DNA from: Bifidobacterium choloepi
Lineage (GTDB): Bacteria > Actinomycetota > Actinomycetes > Actinomycetales > Bifidobacteriaceae
Length of the DNA: 64,000 bases
Direction of reading: 5' to 3'
Assembly (NCBI RefSeq): GCF_010667615.1
Contig: NZ_VYSG01000004.1
Location: 62,001-126,000 of the forward strand
Both the position numbers and the translations under genes were made by a program. This document shows positions 39,860 to 50,264 of this stretch, piece after piece; positions within the stretch are counted from its first letter, which is position 1; every line of letters begins with the position of its first letter. The notes beneath the pieces are model-generated. The model did not search any database, was not told the origin of the DNA, and was given only the letters and a program-made list of their open reading frames with translations.

Positions 39860-40639
39860 ATGACCAACGAACACAATTCCGGGCAATCTGTCGAACAGCC
39901 GGCGAGCGCCGCCGCGGCCGCGAACGCCGCCGTCAGCGCCAACCTGCGCGCCGTGTTCTGGGACATGGACGGCACGCTGATCGATTCGGAGCCGCTGTGG
40001 CATGCCGGCGAGCTGGAAATCGCCCGCGAGCACGGCGGCTACTGGGATCTCGAGCTCGCGCGCGCCGGCAGCGGCACGCCGGTCCCCGATGTCGCCCGGC
40101 GCATGCAGGAGCGCGGCTGCCCGCTGTCCATCGAGGAAATCGGCGAGGCGATGATCAACTACGTGACCGAGAAGGAGCTCGAATCGTTGCCGTGGATGCC
40201 CGGCGTGACGGAAGTGCTCGCGGCACTGCGCGACGCCGGCGTCCCGTCGATCCTCGTGACGACGTCGCCGCGGCACATGGCCGAGAACCTAATCGCGCAG
40301 GCGCCGGCCAACAGCTTCGCCGGCTACGTCTGCGGCGACGACAGCGTCGAGAAGAAGCCGAGCCCCGAACCGTACCTGCGCGCGATGGAGCTCGTCGGCA
40401 TCGACGGTCTCGCCCATCCGGTCGCCGCCGCTCACTGCGTCGCGATCGAGGATTCGGAAAGCGGCCTGACCGCCGCGACGGCCTCCGGCGCGACGACGCT
40501 GTGCCAGGCCGGTTTCCTGCCCGACGGCAAGCCCGTCCCCTCCCCCGAATTCGGCTGCCTGTACGGCTACGATTCCTCCACCCTCGCCACGATCGGCGAC
40601 TTCGTCGACCGGCGCCTCGCCGACCTCAAGTCGGTCTGA
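39860..40639 (+). CDS. HAD-superfamily phosphatase/phosphoglucomutase-like
   Basis: 259 residues. After a 30-residue Ala-rich lead comes HAD motif I 'VFWDMDGTLIDSEPLWHAGE', motif II Thr in 'SILVTTSPRHMAENL', Lys in 'SVEKKPSPEPYLRAMELVGI' and motif III 'CVAIEDSESGLTAATASGAT'. This is the subfamily with an alpha-helical cap (phosphoglycolate phosphatase / beta-phosphoglucomutase type). Substrate unknown. ATG 39860 has GGGAGG nine bases upstream; a GTG at 39854 is too close to it. It seems to be a single-gene unit ended by the hairpin at 40671. Confidence 0.87.
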   Translation: MTNEHNSGQSVEQPASAAAAANAAVSANLRAVFWDMDGTLIDSEPLWHAGELEIAREHGGYWDLELARAGSGTPVPDVARRMQERGCPLSIEEIGEAMINYVTEKELESLPWMPGVTEVLAALRDAGVPSILVTTSPRHMAENLIAQAPANSFAGYVCGDDSVEKKPSPEPYLRAMELVGIDGLAHPVAAAHCVAIEDSESGLTAATASGATTLCQAGFLPDGKPVPSPEFGCLYGYDSSTLATIGDFVDRRLADLKSV

Positions 40640-40670
40640 CGGTGCGCATGCAAAGGGCATGCATACGAAA

Positions 40671-40704
40671 GATGTCACGACCCCGGACCCGGGTTCGTGA
40701 CATC
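40671..40704. repeat. TGTCAC-family hairpin (bidirectional terminator)
   Basis: GATGTCACGACCCCGG and CCCGGGTTCGTGACATC form a stem with a short loop between convergent genes. Confidence 0.8.
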
Positions 40705-40739
40705 AACATGACGGGCCAGATCACGCCGCGCGAATCGTC

Positions 40740-41192
40740 CTACTTCTTGGCGTCCATCACGGCGTCGACGGCCTTCTTCAGGCTCGCGTAGTGGGTGTTG
40801 TACCAGTCGGTGTTCTCGTTGAGCTGCGACGTCTCGCTTTCGTAACCGGACGTCGAGTCGGCCTTGCAGACGACGTTCGCCGGCGTCTCGGCATCCATTG
40901 CGTCGCTGAGCGCGGTCAGCACGGCCGGATCGCTGACGTCGTCGCTGCCGATCTGGGCGGCCGTCGTCGCGTCGCCGACGTAGAGGCTGTTGTACTGGTT
41001 CGCGGCCACGCGCGCGGCGTCGGCGGCCTCCAGGCACGTCGACTTCGCTTCGGCGACCTGATCGGAGTTGTCGCTCGCCTCGTAAATCCCCCAGGACATG
41101 ACGAGCACGACGGCGACGGCGGCGCCGGCAATCGCCAGCCGCCGCTGCGTCCACCAGCGCTTCCGCTCGCCCTGTTCCTTCTCGCCGGCCAT
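40740..41192 (-). CDS. Small membrane-anchored protein of unknown function
   Basis: 150 residues. A charged N-terminus ('MAGEKEQGERKRWWTQRR') precedes one membrane segment ('LAIAGAAVAVVLVMSWGIYE'); the rest (about 110 residues) is outside and acidic, with Cys in 'KSTCLEAADAA' and 'NVVCKAD' that could form a disulphide. I do not recognise a family. ATG 41192 is preceded by AAAGGGGG; a longer form from 41270 is possible. It is followed by a GAATCGT copy at its end and lies downstream of the hspR operon, separated by a hairpin. Confidence 0.65.
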   Translation of the reverse strand: MAGEKEQGERKRWWTQRRLAIAGAAVAVVLVMSWGIYEASDNSDQVAEAKSTCLEAADAARVAANQYNSLYVGDATTAAQIGSDDVSDPAVLTALSDAMDAETPANVVCKADSTSGYESETSQLNENTDWYNTHYASLKKAVDAVMDAKK

Positions 41193-41312
41193 TTCCGGCC
41201 CCCTTTCAACCTTGTACGATTCCTCCATCATAGGTTCCGCGCCGCCAAGTTCTTCCGCCCGGAAAACCATTTCCCCGAAGGGGGTACCCCGAAACTGCCG
41301 GATTCATGAAAA

Positions 41313-41353
41313 AATGTCACAAGCCCGGGCCGGGAGCCCGGGCTTGTGACATC
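41313..41353. repeat. TGTCAC-family hairpin after hspR
   Basis: AATGTCACAAGCCCGGGC and GCCCGGGCTTGTGACATC: a near-perfect 16-bp stem. It lies 29 bp after the hspR stop and probably terminates the dnaK operon. Confidence 0.85.
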
Positions 41354-41381
41354 AAGGAGTACGCCGGAAGAGAGAGCGGCC

Positions 41382-41990
41382 TTACCGATCCATCCGGTCG
41401 AGGCCACCGCCCTCGACGCCGTCACGGGTGTCGCGCCACAGGACGACGGCGCGGGAGGCGGCGTCGGCCGGCGGCGTCTGCTCGTGGCTGCTGCCCGCCG
41501 GCAGGGCGCGCCGGTTAACGCGGATCTGGTGTCGCCACTGGCGCATGTGCTGCGAACGGCGCACCTCGACGATGTCGCCGCCGGCGTCGGCCGTGAAGAC
41601 GCTCGCGCCGGACGGCTTGCGCAGCCGATCGTTCTGGCGGCGCAGTTCGCGGTTTTCCTCCTCGAGCCGCAGGATGCGCGTGATGCCGCTCAAGTTGATG
41701 CCCTCGTCCTGGCTGAGTCGCTGGGCCTGGGCCAGCCGGTCGATGTCGCGCAGCGAGTAGCGCCGGGCGCCGCCTCCGGTGCGCTGCGGCACGACGATCC
41801 CCAACCTGTCGTACTGCCGCAGCGTCTGCGGATGGACACCGGCCAGTTCCGCCGCGCGGCCGACCGTGAAGATCGGCAGCTCGACGTCGAAGCCGGCGCC
41901 GGCGGCCCCGTCGAGGTCGCCGCGTCCGGACACGATGGCCATGGCGCACATCTCATACAGCTTCTTCATCTGCTGTGCCATGCGCGCCAT
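41382..41990 (-). CDS. hspR: MerR-family heat-shock repressor HspR
   Basis: 202 residues. The MerR winged helix is 'PIFTVGRAAELAGVHPQTLR QYDRLGIVVPQRTGGGARRY', followed by 'INLSGITRILRLEEENRELR' coiled coil. HspR with DnaK as corepressor binds HAIR sites; a HAIR site (46027-46047) lies upstream of dnaK here, giving autoregulation. It is the last gene of the dnaK-grpE-dnaJ-hspR operon, 5 bp after dnaJ. The first 35 residues and the last 60 (Arg-rich) are extensions beyond the family core. Confidence 0.95.
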   Translation of the reverse strand: MARMAQQMKKLYEMCAMAIVSGRGDLDGAAGAGFDVELPIFTVGRAAELAGVHPQTLRQYDRLGIVVPQRTGGGARRYSLRDIDRLAQAQRLSQDEGINLSGITRILRLEEENRELRRQNDRLRKPSGASVFTADAGGDIVEVRRSQHMRQWRHQIRVNRRALPAGSSHEQTPPADAASRAVVLWRDTRDGVEGGGLDRMDR

Positions 41991-41995
41991 GATTC

Positions 41996-43096
41996 CTACG
42001 CCTCCCCGCCGGCGCTACCGGAGCCGGCCGAACCGGAACCGGCCGAACCGGAGCCGCCCTGCGACTCGGCGAGCTGCGTGGCGAACGCCGTGCCGCACTC
42101 CTCGTCGAAGGCCTTCGCGGCCTTCTTGACGGCGCCAGACGGCTTCTTCGGCACGCGGATCTCGACGATGCCGACGAGATCGCCCTTCTTGTGCTTCGTG
42201 TGGACGCCCTTGCCGTGCACGTGGACGCGTTCGCCGCTCGACGTGCCGGCCGGGACCTTGAACGTGACGGGTTCGCCGTCAAGATCGCGCGAATCGATCT
42301 TCGCCCCGTCGACGGCCTGGCCGACCGAGACCGGCAGCGTCATGACGATGTCGAGACCGTCCATCGAAAACACCGGATCCCCGGCGACGGTGACGTTGAG
42401 ATACAGGTCGCCCGGCTTGCCGCCGTTCTTGCCCGGCTTGCCCTTGCCGGCGAGCCGGATCTTCTGGCCGTCCCTGACGCCGGCCGGCAGGTGCGTCTTG
42501 AATTTCTTGCCGTCGGCCGACAGCGAGACCGTCGCGCCCTTGGCCGCCTGCTTGAAGCTCAGCGTGATCTTCGACGTGCGGTCGGCGCCGTCTTCCGGCC
42601 TCGGCGTCGGCCGGTAGCCCTGATAGGCGCCCTCGCCGTAGTCGTCGTAGCCACCGCCGGCATAGCTGCCGCCGTACGGCGAGCCGCCGCCGAACATCGA
42701 GCCGAACAGGTCGTTGATGTTCGTGCCGCCGCCGTTCGTCGAGAAGCGGATGTGGGAGTTGCCGGAGCCGGAGCCGCCGCCGAACATCGAGCCGAAGATG
42801 TCCTCGAAGCCGGACGCGTCGAAGCCGCCGGAGCCGGAGCCGCCGGCGAAGCGCGCGCCGCCCATGCCGAACTGGCGGATCGCGTCGTACTTCTCGCGCG
42901 ATTCCTTGTCCTTGAGGACTTCGTAGGCCTCGGAGATGTCCTTGAACTTCTCCTCGCCTTCCTTCGTCTTGTTGATGTCGGGATGGTACTTGCGCGCCAG
43001 CTTGCGGTACGCCTTCGTGATCTCGCTATCCGTGGCGTCCTTGGAGACACCGAGGATCTTGTAGAAGTCCTTGTTCAGCCAGTCATTCTCGGCCAT
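41996..43096 (-). CDS. dnaJ: DnaJ-type cochaperone lacking zinc fingers
   Basis: 366 residues. J domain '[34 protein letters not shown]' with the HPD motif, then a long Gly/Phe/Ser-rich linker ('[21 protein letters not shown]') and the two C-terminal beta-barrel domains ('[20 protein letters not shown]'). The four CxxCxGxG zinc repeats are missing, so this is a type II (CbpA-like) J protein, common as the second DnaJ of actinobacteria. It ends in three SGSAG repeats. It stimulates DnaK ATPase and delivers substrates. GGAGGCACGG precedes the ATG. A stem-loop lies between it and grpE. Confidence 0.95.
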   Translation of the reverse strand: MAENDWLNKDFYKILGVSKDATDSEITKAYRKLARKYHPDINKTKEGEEKFKDISEAYEVLKDKESREKYDAIRQFGMGGARFAGGSGSGGFDASGFEDIFGSMFGGGSGSGNSHIRFSTNGGGTNINDLFGSMFGGGSPYGGSYAGGGYDDYGEGAYQGYRPTPRPEDGADRTSKITLSFKQAAKGATVSLSADGKKFKTHLPAGVRDGQKIRLAGKGKPGKNGGKPGDLYLNVTVAGDPVFSMDGLDIVMTLPVSVGQAVDGAKIDSRDLDGEPVTFKVPAGTSSGERVHVHGKGVHTKHKKGDLVGIVEIRVPKKPSGAVKKAAKAFDEECGTAFATQLAESQGGSGSAGSGSAGSGSAGGEA

Positions 43097-43143
43097 GCCG
43101 TGCCTCCTTTCCAGAGGTTGTGTTCATGAAATACGTGTGATAC

Positions 43144-43176
43144 CGGGAATCCCGCGGCTTTCCGCGGGATTCCCGA
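43144..43176 (-). terminator. Perfect hairpin between grpE and dnaJ
   Basis: CGGGAATCCCGCGG and CCGCGGGATTCCCG with a 4-base loop, no T-run; probably an attenuator or RNA-stability element lowering dnaJ-hspR relative to dnaK-grpE. Confidence 0.7.
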
Positions 43177-43196
43177 AATGATTCATGCCGTGCAGG

Positions 43197-44011
43197 TCAC
43201 GACTGCGGCGACGCGACGACCACGCGGGCCGGGCGGACGACGCGGTCGCCGATGCGGTAGCCCGCCTCGACGACGGTGTCGACCATCGGCTTGTCGACGT
43301 CGGAATCCGGCTTGTGCAGGATCGCGTCGTGCTTCGTCGGGTCGAACTCCTCGCCCTTCAGGCCGAACTTCTCGACGCCGAACTTCTCGAACGTCTTGTC
43401 GATCTTGGCCGCGACGGCCTTGAACGAGTCGGACATCTCGCCGTCGTGCTCGCGGATGCGGTCGACGTCGTCGAGCGCCGGCAGCATGGCGTTGAGCACG
43501 TCGATGATGCCCTGCTGGCGCGCGCGGTCCATGTCGCGCTGCGTGCGGTTGCGGTAGTTGATGAACTCGGCACGCTCGCGCTGCAGCGCCTCGAGATACT
43601 CGGCGGCTTCCTTCTTCGCCTGGCCGAGCGGCGTCAGTCCGCCGTCGGCATTCGTGTCGGCGTCGGCGCCGCCCTCGGCAGCTGCCGCCGCTTCGGCCGT
43701 CTCGCCGGCGGACTCTGCAGACTCTGCCGTCTCGGCACTCGCCGCGTCGGCGGCAGCCTCGTCGGCCGCTTCGGCCGCCTTCGCGGCATCGTCGGCTGCG
43801 GCCTCGGCGTCGGCGGCGGCCTTCGCCGCGGCCTCGGCGGCCCTGGACGCCGCCGTCTCGAAGGACTGCGCTTCGGAGGAAGAATCGTTCATCTTTTCAC
43901 CCTTCCTGTCAGCCGGGGACGATTCCCGCGACCCGTCCGCCGGCCCGGCGGCCATGAAGTCCGCCGGGTCCGGCAGGTCGTTGAGATAGTCGTCCTTGTC
44001 GAAGGCGGACA

Positions 44012-44012
<1 letters not shown>
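43197..44012 (-). CDS. grpE: GrpE nucleotide exchange factor
   Basis: 271 residues, about 70 longer than usual. The core from residue about 145 is standard: 'EYLEALQRERAEFINYRNRT QRDMDRARQQ' (long helix), 'LPALDDVDRI', 'GVEKFGLKGEEFDPTKHDAI' and 'GYRIGDRVVRPARVVVA'. The first 140 residues are an Ala/Asp/Glu-rich region with an 'AAEAAAKAAADAEAAADDAA' type helix. It exchanges ADP on DnaK. The ATG shares bases with the dnaK stop (TGATG), so translation is coupled. Two ACGATTC copies (43882, 43919) fall in the N-terminal extension ('MNDSSSE'). Confidence 0.95.
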
Positions 44013-45886
<1,874 letters not shown>

Positions 45887-46138
45887 AACTGTTCTCCTTT
45901 GTTCGGTTCGCTTGAATCGTTACGTTTGTCAAAGCTCTTGAGTTATCTGTCGGGCTCCGCAGCAGTCCGCCGGAGACCACCATGTTGACGGTTGGTCCAG
46001 TGGGCCGCTTCTGAGCCGTATTGAAACTTGAGCCTATCGCACTCAACATTTGAAGTCAAACATTATTCCCACCGTGGAAGAGAACTGGGAAAAATTCGCC
46101 GGCATACCCCCGTGGACATGTTGCCCACGGAAAAACAG
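45887..46138. promoter_or_regulatory. dnaK promoter region with HAIR operator
   Basis: CTTGAGC (46027-46033), seven bases, ACTCAAC (46041-46047) is an HspR HAIR inverted repeat. A further half-site CTTGAGT is at 45937-45943. TTGAAGTC at 46050 and neighbouring AT-rich sequence could contain the -35/-10 elements. A GAATCGT copy is at 45914. Confidence 0.8.
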
Positions 46139-46954
46139 CTATTTCAGGATGAACTCCAGCAGCCCCCGGTAATCCGCCCCGGCGAAGCTCGCGACGGCAC
46201 CGTCGTAGGGGCCGTGGCCGAACGTGTCGAGGAAGGCGCCGTCGATCCCGGCGCCGCGCGCGCCGTCGATGTCGGCATGCTCGTCGTTGCCGACCATCAG
46301 CACGGAGGACGGATCGTCCACGCCGGCGAGCACCATCGCGTGCCGGAAGATCGCCGGATCGGGCTTCTTGCGGCCGAAATCGCTCGAGATGACGATGTCG
46401 TCGAACTCGTCGGCGAGGTCGAACTGCTCGAGTTCCGGCATCGTGTACGGCAGCTGGGCGTTCGAGACGAGCACGACGCGCAGTCCCGCCCGCCGCAGCT
46501 TCTCGAGCAGATCGTGCGCGCCGTCATAGGGCCTGAGGCGCAGCTCGCTCGCCCGGCGGAACGCCCACGCCGCGTTCGCCGCCGCCTCGCTGATTTCCCG
46601 CCCGGTCAGCGTCATCGCGCCAGCCACCGCCGCGCCACCGCCCACAGTCTCGTGGCCGGCTTCCGTCGCGCGAATCGTGCCAATGTCGTCGGCGGCCGCG
46701 CCGGTCGTCACGCGCACGAGCCGCTCGTAGACCTTCTGGTAATCGGGCTCGAACAGCGGGTCGCCGCCGCCGACCGCGAACTCCGGCGCGGCGACCTGCG
46801 CGAACGTCCGCCGCAGCTCGTCGAGCGAGCCGACCTCGCCGCCGGCCTCCGCGAGCGCGTCGGCGAGCGCCGCCCACGCCGCGTCGGCGTCCTCGTCGGT
46901 GTGAATGTCGAACAGCGTGCCGTAAAGATCGAAGAAAATCGTCGAATAGCGCAT
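46139..46954 (-). CDS. HAD hydrolase (YjjG-like)
   Basis: 271 residues. Motif I 'TIFFDLYGTLFDIHTDEDAD' with nucleophile Asp, motif II 'LRVVLVSNAQLPYTMPELEQ', Lys in 'SSDFGRKKPDPAIFRHAM' and motif III 'VLMVGNDEHADIDGARGAGI'. Family members are nucleotidases or sugar phosphatases. C-terminus ends 'FAGADYRGLLEFILK'. It lies next to a longer paralogue (47100-48218) with the same C-terminus but a changed motif I. ATG 46954 has AATGGAGC upstream. The GAATCGT copy at 46672 is in the cap region. Confidence 0.9.
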   Translation of the reverse strand: MRYSTIFFDLYGTLFDIHTDEDADAAWAALADALAEAGGEVGSLDELRRTFAQVAAPEFAVGGGDPLFEPDYQKVYERLVRVTTGAAADDIGTIRATEAGHETVGGGAAVAGAMTLTGREISEAAANAAWAFRRASELRLRPYDGAHDLLEKLRRAGLRVVLVSNAQLPYTMPELEQFDLADEFDDIVISSDFGRKKPDPAIFRHAMVLAGVDDPSSVLMVGNDEHADIDGARGAGIDGAFLDTFGHGPYDGAVASFAGADYRGLLEFILK

Positions 46955-47040
46955 CGTCGCTCCATTTCCAGTGTCCTGAACGATTCTTCCGTCACTGTAC
47001 TCTGGTCCGCGCGTCTTGCACATGTTTCGCCGGCCCCTCG

Positions 47041-47080
47041 GTGTCACGATCCCGTGATCCGGTCACGGAATCGTGACATC
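47041..47080. repeat. TGTCAC-family hairpin between HAD genes
   Basis: GTGTCACGATCCCGTGATCC pairs with GGTCACGGAATCGTGACATC; the right arm contains a GAATCGT core. Confidence 0.8.
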
Positions 47081-47099
47081 TAAAGGCAAAGAGAGGCAA

Positions 47100-48218
47100 T
47101 CACTGCATCGCGACGGCGCCGGTGCCCTCGCGCAGGATGAAGTCGAGCAGTTCGTGGTAGTCGCTGCCGTCGAACGACGTGATCTTCGCCGTGCGCGGCG
47201 CCGCACCATGGCCGGTTTCCGGATCATGGCCGCCCGCGGCGCCGCGGCCGGTCACGGACTTCGCGGCCGCCGTGCCCGGACGCTTCGAGGCGGCGGCGAA
47301 CTCGCCGCGGTCGGCGTCGAGCGCGGCCTCGTCGGCGGCGTCGGCCAGCCGGGCTTCCAGCGTCAGCTTCGCGACGGCGTCGAACGCCTCGCGGTGCGTC
47401 GCGTGCGCCTCCACCGAGTGACCATTGCCGGCGCCAACGGCGCAGCCGGCACCGGCGTCACGACCGGCACCGACGGAAGAGTCGCCGGGGGAACCGGTGC
47501 CGCCCACCGTCGCGTCGCGCGCCTCGCCGCGCTCCACGTGCCGCTCGATCCTGCCGGCCAGGTCGGCGTCGAGCAGGATCGCGTCGATGCCGGCCTCGCG
47601 GGCGCCGCGCACGTCGCACGTCTCGTCGTTGCTGACCATCAGCACGTCGGACGCCGGCATGCCGAGTCGTTCCAGGACGCGTTCGTAGATCTCGCCCGAC
47701 GACGTGCTGACGCCCTCGTCGCTGGCGATGATGATGTCGTCGAAGATGTCGTCGAGGCCGAGAGCGCGCAGCTCGGGCCGCGTGTAGCAGGCCTGCGAGT
47801 TGCTCAGCAGCACCACGCGGCGGCCGGAGCGCTTGAGCGCGCGCAGCATGTCGAGGGCGCCGGGCACGAGTTCCAGCCGGTTCGTCGCGGCCTTGCGGAA
47901 CGTCCACGCGACCTTGCGGGACAGTTCGATGTCGGTCTCGATCCACAGTTCGTCGAACAGCGCCTCGTAGGCGCCGAGCAGGTCGGGAGCATAGTCGTCA
48001 CCGGCGTCGTCGAGCCGGCTCAGCTTGCGCTTGGCACGGCGGAACTGCTCGCGCAGCCGCTCGTTCGTCACGTAGTCGGCGCCCTCGTCGTACAGCGCGG
48101 CCCTGAGCGCCGTCCATGCGGACTCCTGCGTCTCGTCGACGTTCGAGTCGACGAGCGTGCCGTATAGATTGAAAATGACTGCCCGGTACTTCTTGTCGGA
48201 CGATTCATCCGTCTGCAT
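47100..48218 (-). CDS. HAD-like protein with Asn at the nucleophile position and a low-complexity insert
   Basis: 372 residues, paralogous to the gene at 46139. Motif I reads 'AVIFNLYGTLVDSNVDET': the catalytic Asp of DxxGT is Asn (codon AAT). Motif II 'RRVVLLSNSQACYTRPELRA', motif III 'DVLMVSNDETCDVRGAREAG' are kept. Between 'DAILLDADLAGRIERHV' and the shared C-terminus 'FDGSDYHELLDFILRE' is an insert of about 115 residues rich in Gly, Ala and Asp. An inactive or deamidation-dependent HAD that binds a substrate or partner is possible. ATG 48218 has AAGGTGGG; a longer frame to 48353 is unlikely. Confidence 0.85.
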   Translation of the reverse strand: MQTDESSDKKYRAVIFNLYGTLVDSNVDETQESAWTALRAALYDEGADYVTNERLREQFRRAKRKLSRLDDAGDDYAPDLLGAYEALFDELWIETDIELSRKVAWTFRKAATNRLELVPGALDMLRALKRSGRRVVLLSNSQACYTRPELRALGLDDIFDDIIIASDEGVSTSSGEIYERVLERLGMPASDVLMVSNDETCDVRGAREAGIDAILLDADLAGRIERHVERGEARDATVGGTGSPGDSSVGAGRDAGAGCAVGAGNGHSVEAHATHREAFDAVAKLTLEARLADAADEAALDADRGEFAAASKRPGTAAAKSVTGRGAAGGHDPETGHGAAPRTAKITSFDGSDYHELLDFILREGTGAVAMQ

Positions 48219-48398
48219 GTTCCCACCTTCTTCCTCGCCGGCCCCATCGCGAAGCGCAAGTCCATCCTCGTCTCCAGTACCGAATCTACCGAGTCCGGCC
48301 CCGGAACTTAAGCATGTTGGGCGACTCTGCCCGGTCTTGCACAATTCTCCCACAACCGTTTCAGCCCACGGCCCAGCTCCCGGACAGGGACAGGATTC

Positions 48399-49190
48399 CT
48401 ACATCGCGACGAGCATGCCGAACAGCAGCATCGCCGGATAGACGACGTAGCCGAGGTAGTGCGTCCAGCGGTGCTTCGGCCGGTCGATGACGTCGTTCTC
48501 GCGGCGGAAGTGCAGCAGCACGATGCCAACGGCCGGCACGGCGAGGAACATCGCGGAGAACACGCCGGCGGTGCCCATCATCAGGTTCTCGCGGCCGTCG
48601 AGGTAGTAGAAGATCATCGTCGTGCCGAGCACGAGCAGGCCGGTCATCATCAGCGACTCGGTGACGCCGACCTTGAACACCATCGTCCAGACGACGGCGA
48701 CGAGCAGCACGATGACGGTCAGGCAGATCTCGACCGGCCTCGAGTACTGGCGGAACGAGTGGACGAGGATCAGCGCGGACAGCGCGATGACGAGCGCCCA
48801 GACGGGATTCTGCGACTGCCAGTCGATCGGCTGGCCGTAGTTGATCATGTCGTACGGCACTTCGCAGATGACGGCCAGCAGCACCAGCCGCAGCCAGTAG
48901 TACAACACGTTGTGCGTGTACTTGAAGCCGGAGTAGAGGAACCAGGCGAACATCGGGATCGCCACCCAGCCGATCGCCGTGCAGACGACCGACATCGTCA
49001 GCGCGCTGAAATTGTCCTCGGTCGGCTGGCCGAACAGCGCCGGCACCAGCGTGTTGGAGGCGACGCCGATGCCGAGCAGCACGTAGGCGATCGCCTTGAG
49101 TTTCGTATGCGACCAGCCTCGCCGGCCGGTGCACGCGGCGTCGGCCTTGCGCCGCGCCTTCTCCTCGAGTGACCGGGTGTATTCGTCCAT
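48399..49190 (-). CDS. TraX-like membrane protein (possible acyltransferase)
   Basis: 263 residues with about eight membrane segments. The start 'HTKLKAIAYVLLGIGVASNT LVPALFG', the central 'IPMFAWFLYSGFKYTHNVLY YWLRLVLLAVICEVPYDM' and the C-terminal 'YVVYPAMLLFGMLVA' follow the TraX family (PF05857), whose founding member N-acetylates F-pilin and whose other members act on surface polymers. Here it may O- or N-acylate a cell-surface component. It lies in a minus-strand run with the two HAD genes but is separated by 180 bp from them. Ends before a hairpin-free gap. Confidence 0.7.
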   Translation of the reverse strand: MDEYTRSLEEKARRKADAACTGRRGWSHTKLKAIAYVLLGIGVASNTLVPALFGQPTEDNFSALTMSVVCTAIGWVAIPMFAWFLYSGFKYTHNVLYYWLRLVLLAVICEVPYDMINYGQPIDWQSQNPVWALVIALSALILVHSFRQYSRPVEICLTVIVLLVAVVWTMVFKVGVTESLMMTGLLVLGTTMIFYYLDGRENLMMGTAGVFSAMFLAVPAVGIVLLHFRRENDVIDRPKHRWTHYLGYVVYPAMLLFGMLVAM

Positions 49191-49241
49191 CCTGCTTGGC
49201 TCCTTCGGGGGTTGGTGAGTCGGAAAACACTGTAAATAAAT

Positions 49242-49281
49242 ATGTCACAATCCCGTGGCGCAGCCACGGGATTGTGACATC
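49242..49281. repeat. TGTCAC-family hairpin
   Basis: ATGTCACAATCCCGTGGC pairs with GCCACGGGATTGTGACAT: a perfect stem of 17 bp with a 4-base loop. It separates malG from the TraX-like gene and probably ends the malFG transcript. Confidence 0.85.
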
Positions 49282-49293
49282 ATGTTGCCGCGG

Positions 49294-49337
49294 GAATCGT
49301 GCAAATTATTCGATATTTCGAACGATTCGCACGATTC
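49294..49337. repeat. Cluster of three ACGATTC motifs
   Basis: Minus-orientation copy at 49294 and plus-orientation copies at 49322 and 49331, between the hairpin and the malG stop. Confidence 0.8.
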
Positions 49338-49349
49338 TTCCCTCGCAAC

Positions 49350-50264
49350 TCAGCCCTTGACGGAGCCGGCCATCGACTCCTGGTAGAAGCGCTGCGTGAC
49401 GATGAACAGGATGGCGATCGGGATCGAGATGATCACGGCGCCGGCGGCGAAGCGGGCGAACCAGGACTGGATGTATTCCTTCTGGAGCATCTGGTACAGG
49501 CCCAGCGAGGCCGTGTAGTTCGTCTGCGTGCGGCAGATGACCTTGGCCATGACGAAGTCGAGCCACGGGGTCAGGAAGCCGGTGATCGTCTGGTACACGA
49601 TCATCGGGCGGCACACCGGCAGGATGATCTTCGTGAAGACCTGCAGGCGGGTGCAGCCGTCGAGCATCGCGGCCTCGTCGAGGGACTTCGGGATGGTGTC
49701 CATGAAGCCCTTCATGACGTAGAAGTTGACGCCCGAGCCGGCCGAGTAGACGAGGATCAGCGCGAGGATCGTGAAGCCGTCCGACGTCAGGTCGATCGCC
49801 TTCAGGATGAAGTAGATGGCGACGACCGACATGATGCCCGGGAACATGCCGAGGATCAGGACGACGTTCATGAAGCCCTTGCGGCCGCGGAAGCGCAGGC
49901 GGCTCATGCAGTACGCGACCGAGAGCACGAAGAACAGCGAGATCAGGCACACGAAGATGGCGATGATCAGCGTGTTCAGGAACATGCGCGGGAAGTCGAG
50001 CACGTTGCGCTCGGTGAACAGCTTGACGAAGTTGTCGAACGTGTACTCCGTCGGGAAGAACGTGTTCTGGTACGGGGCGGGGTTCTTGTTGAACGACTCG
50101 AGGAACACCCACACGATCGGGATGATCCAGATGATGGCCAGGATGGCGAGGAACACGTGCGCGACGATGTCGCCGGCGATGCGGCGCTTGCGCTGGTCGT
50201 GCATGAAGCCGTGGCTCTCCACGTCGGCCGTGGCGGCGGAAGCGGACTGGACTTGCGAACTCAC
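49350..50264 (-). CDS. malG: Maltose-type ABC transporter permease MalG
   Basis: 304 residues, six membrane segments starting 'IVAHVFLAILAIIWIIPIVW'. EAA loop 'DEAAMLDGCTRLQVFTKIIL'; ends 'RFYQESMAGSVKG'. Starts at a GTG (50264) that overlaps the malF stop (GTGA), with GGAGGG upstream, so it is coupled to malF. The alpha-glucan enzymes GH13 and MalQ nearby support maltodextrin transport. Confidence 0.92.
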   Translation of the reverse strand: MSSQVQSASAATADVESHGFMHDQRKRRIAGDIVAHVFLAILAIIWIIPIVWVFLESFNKNPAPYQNTFFPTEYTFDNFVKLFTERNVLDFPRMFLNTLIIAIFVCLISLFFVLSVAYCMSRLRFRGRKGFMNVVLILGMFPGIMSVVAIYFILKAIDLTSDGFTILALILVYSAGSGVNFYVMKGFMDTIPKSLDEAAMLDGCTRLQVFTKIILPVCRPMIVYQTITGFLTPWLDFVMAKVICRTQTNYTASLGLYQMLQKEYIQSWFARFAAGAVIISIPIAILFIVTQRFYQESMAGSVKG

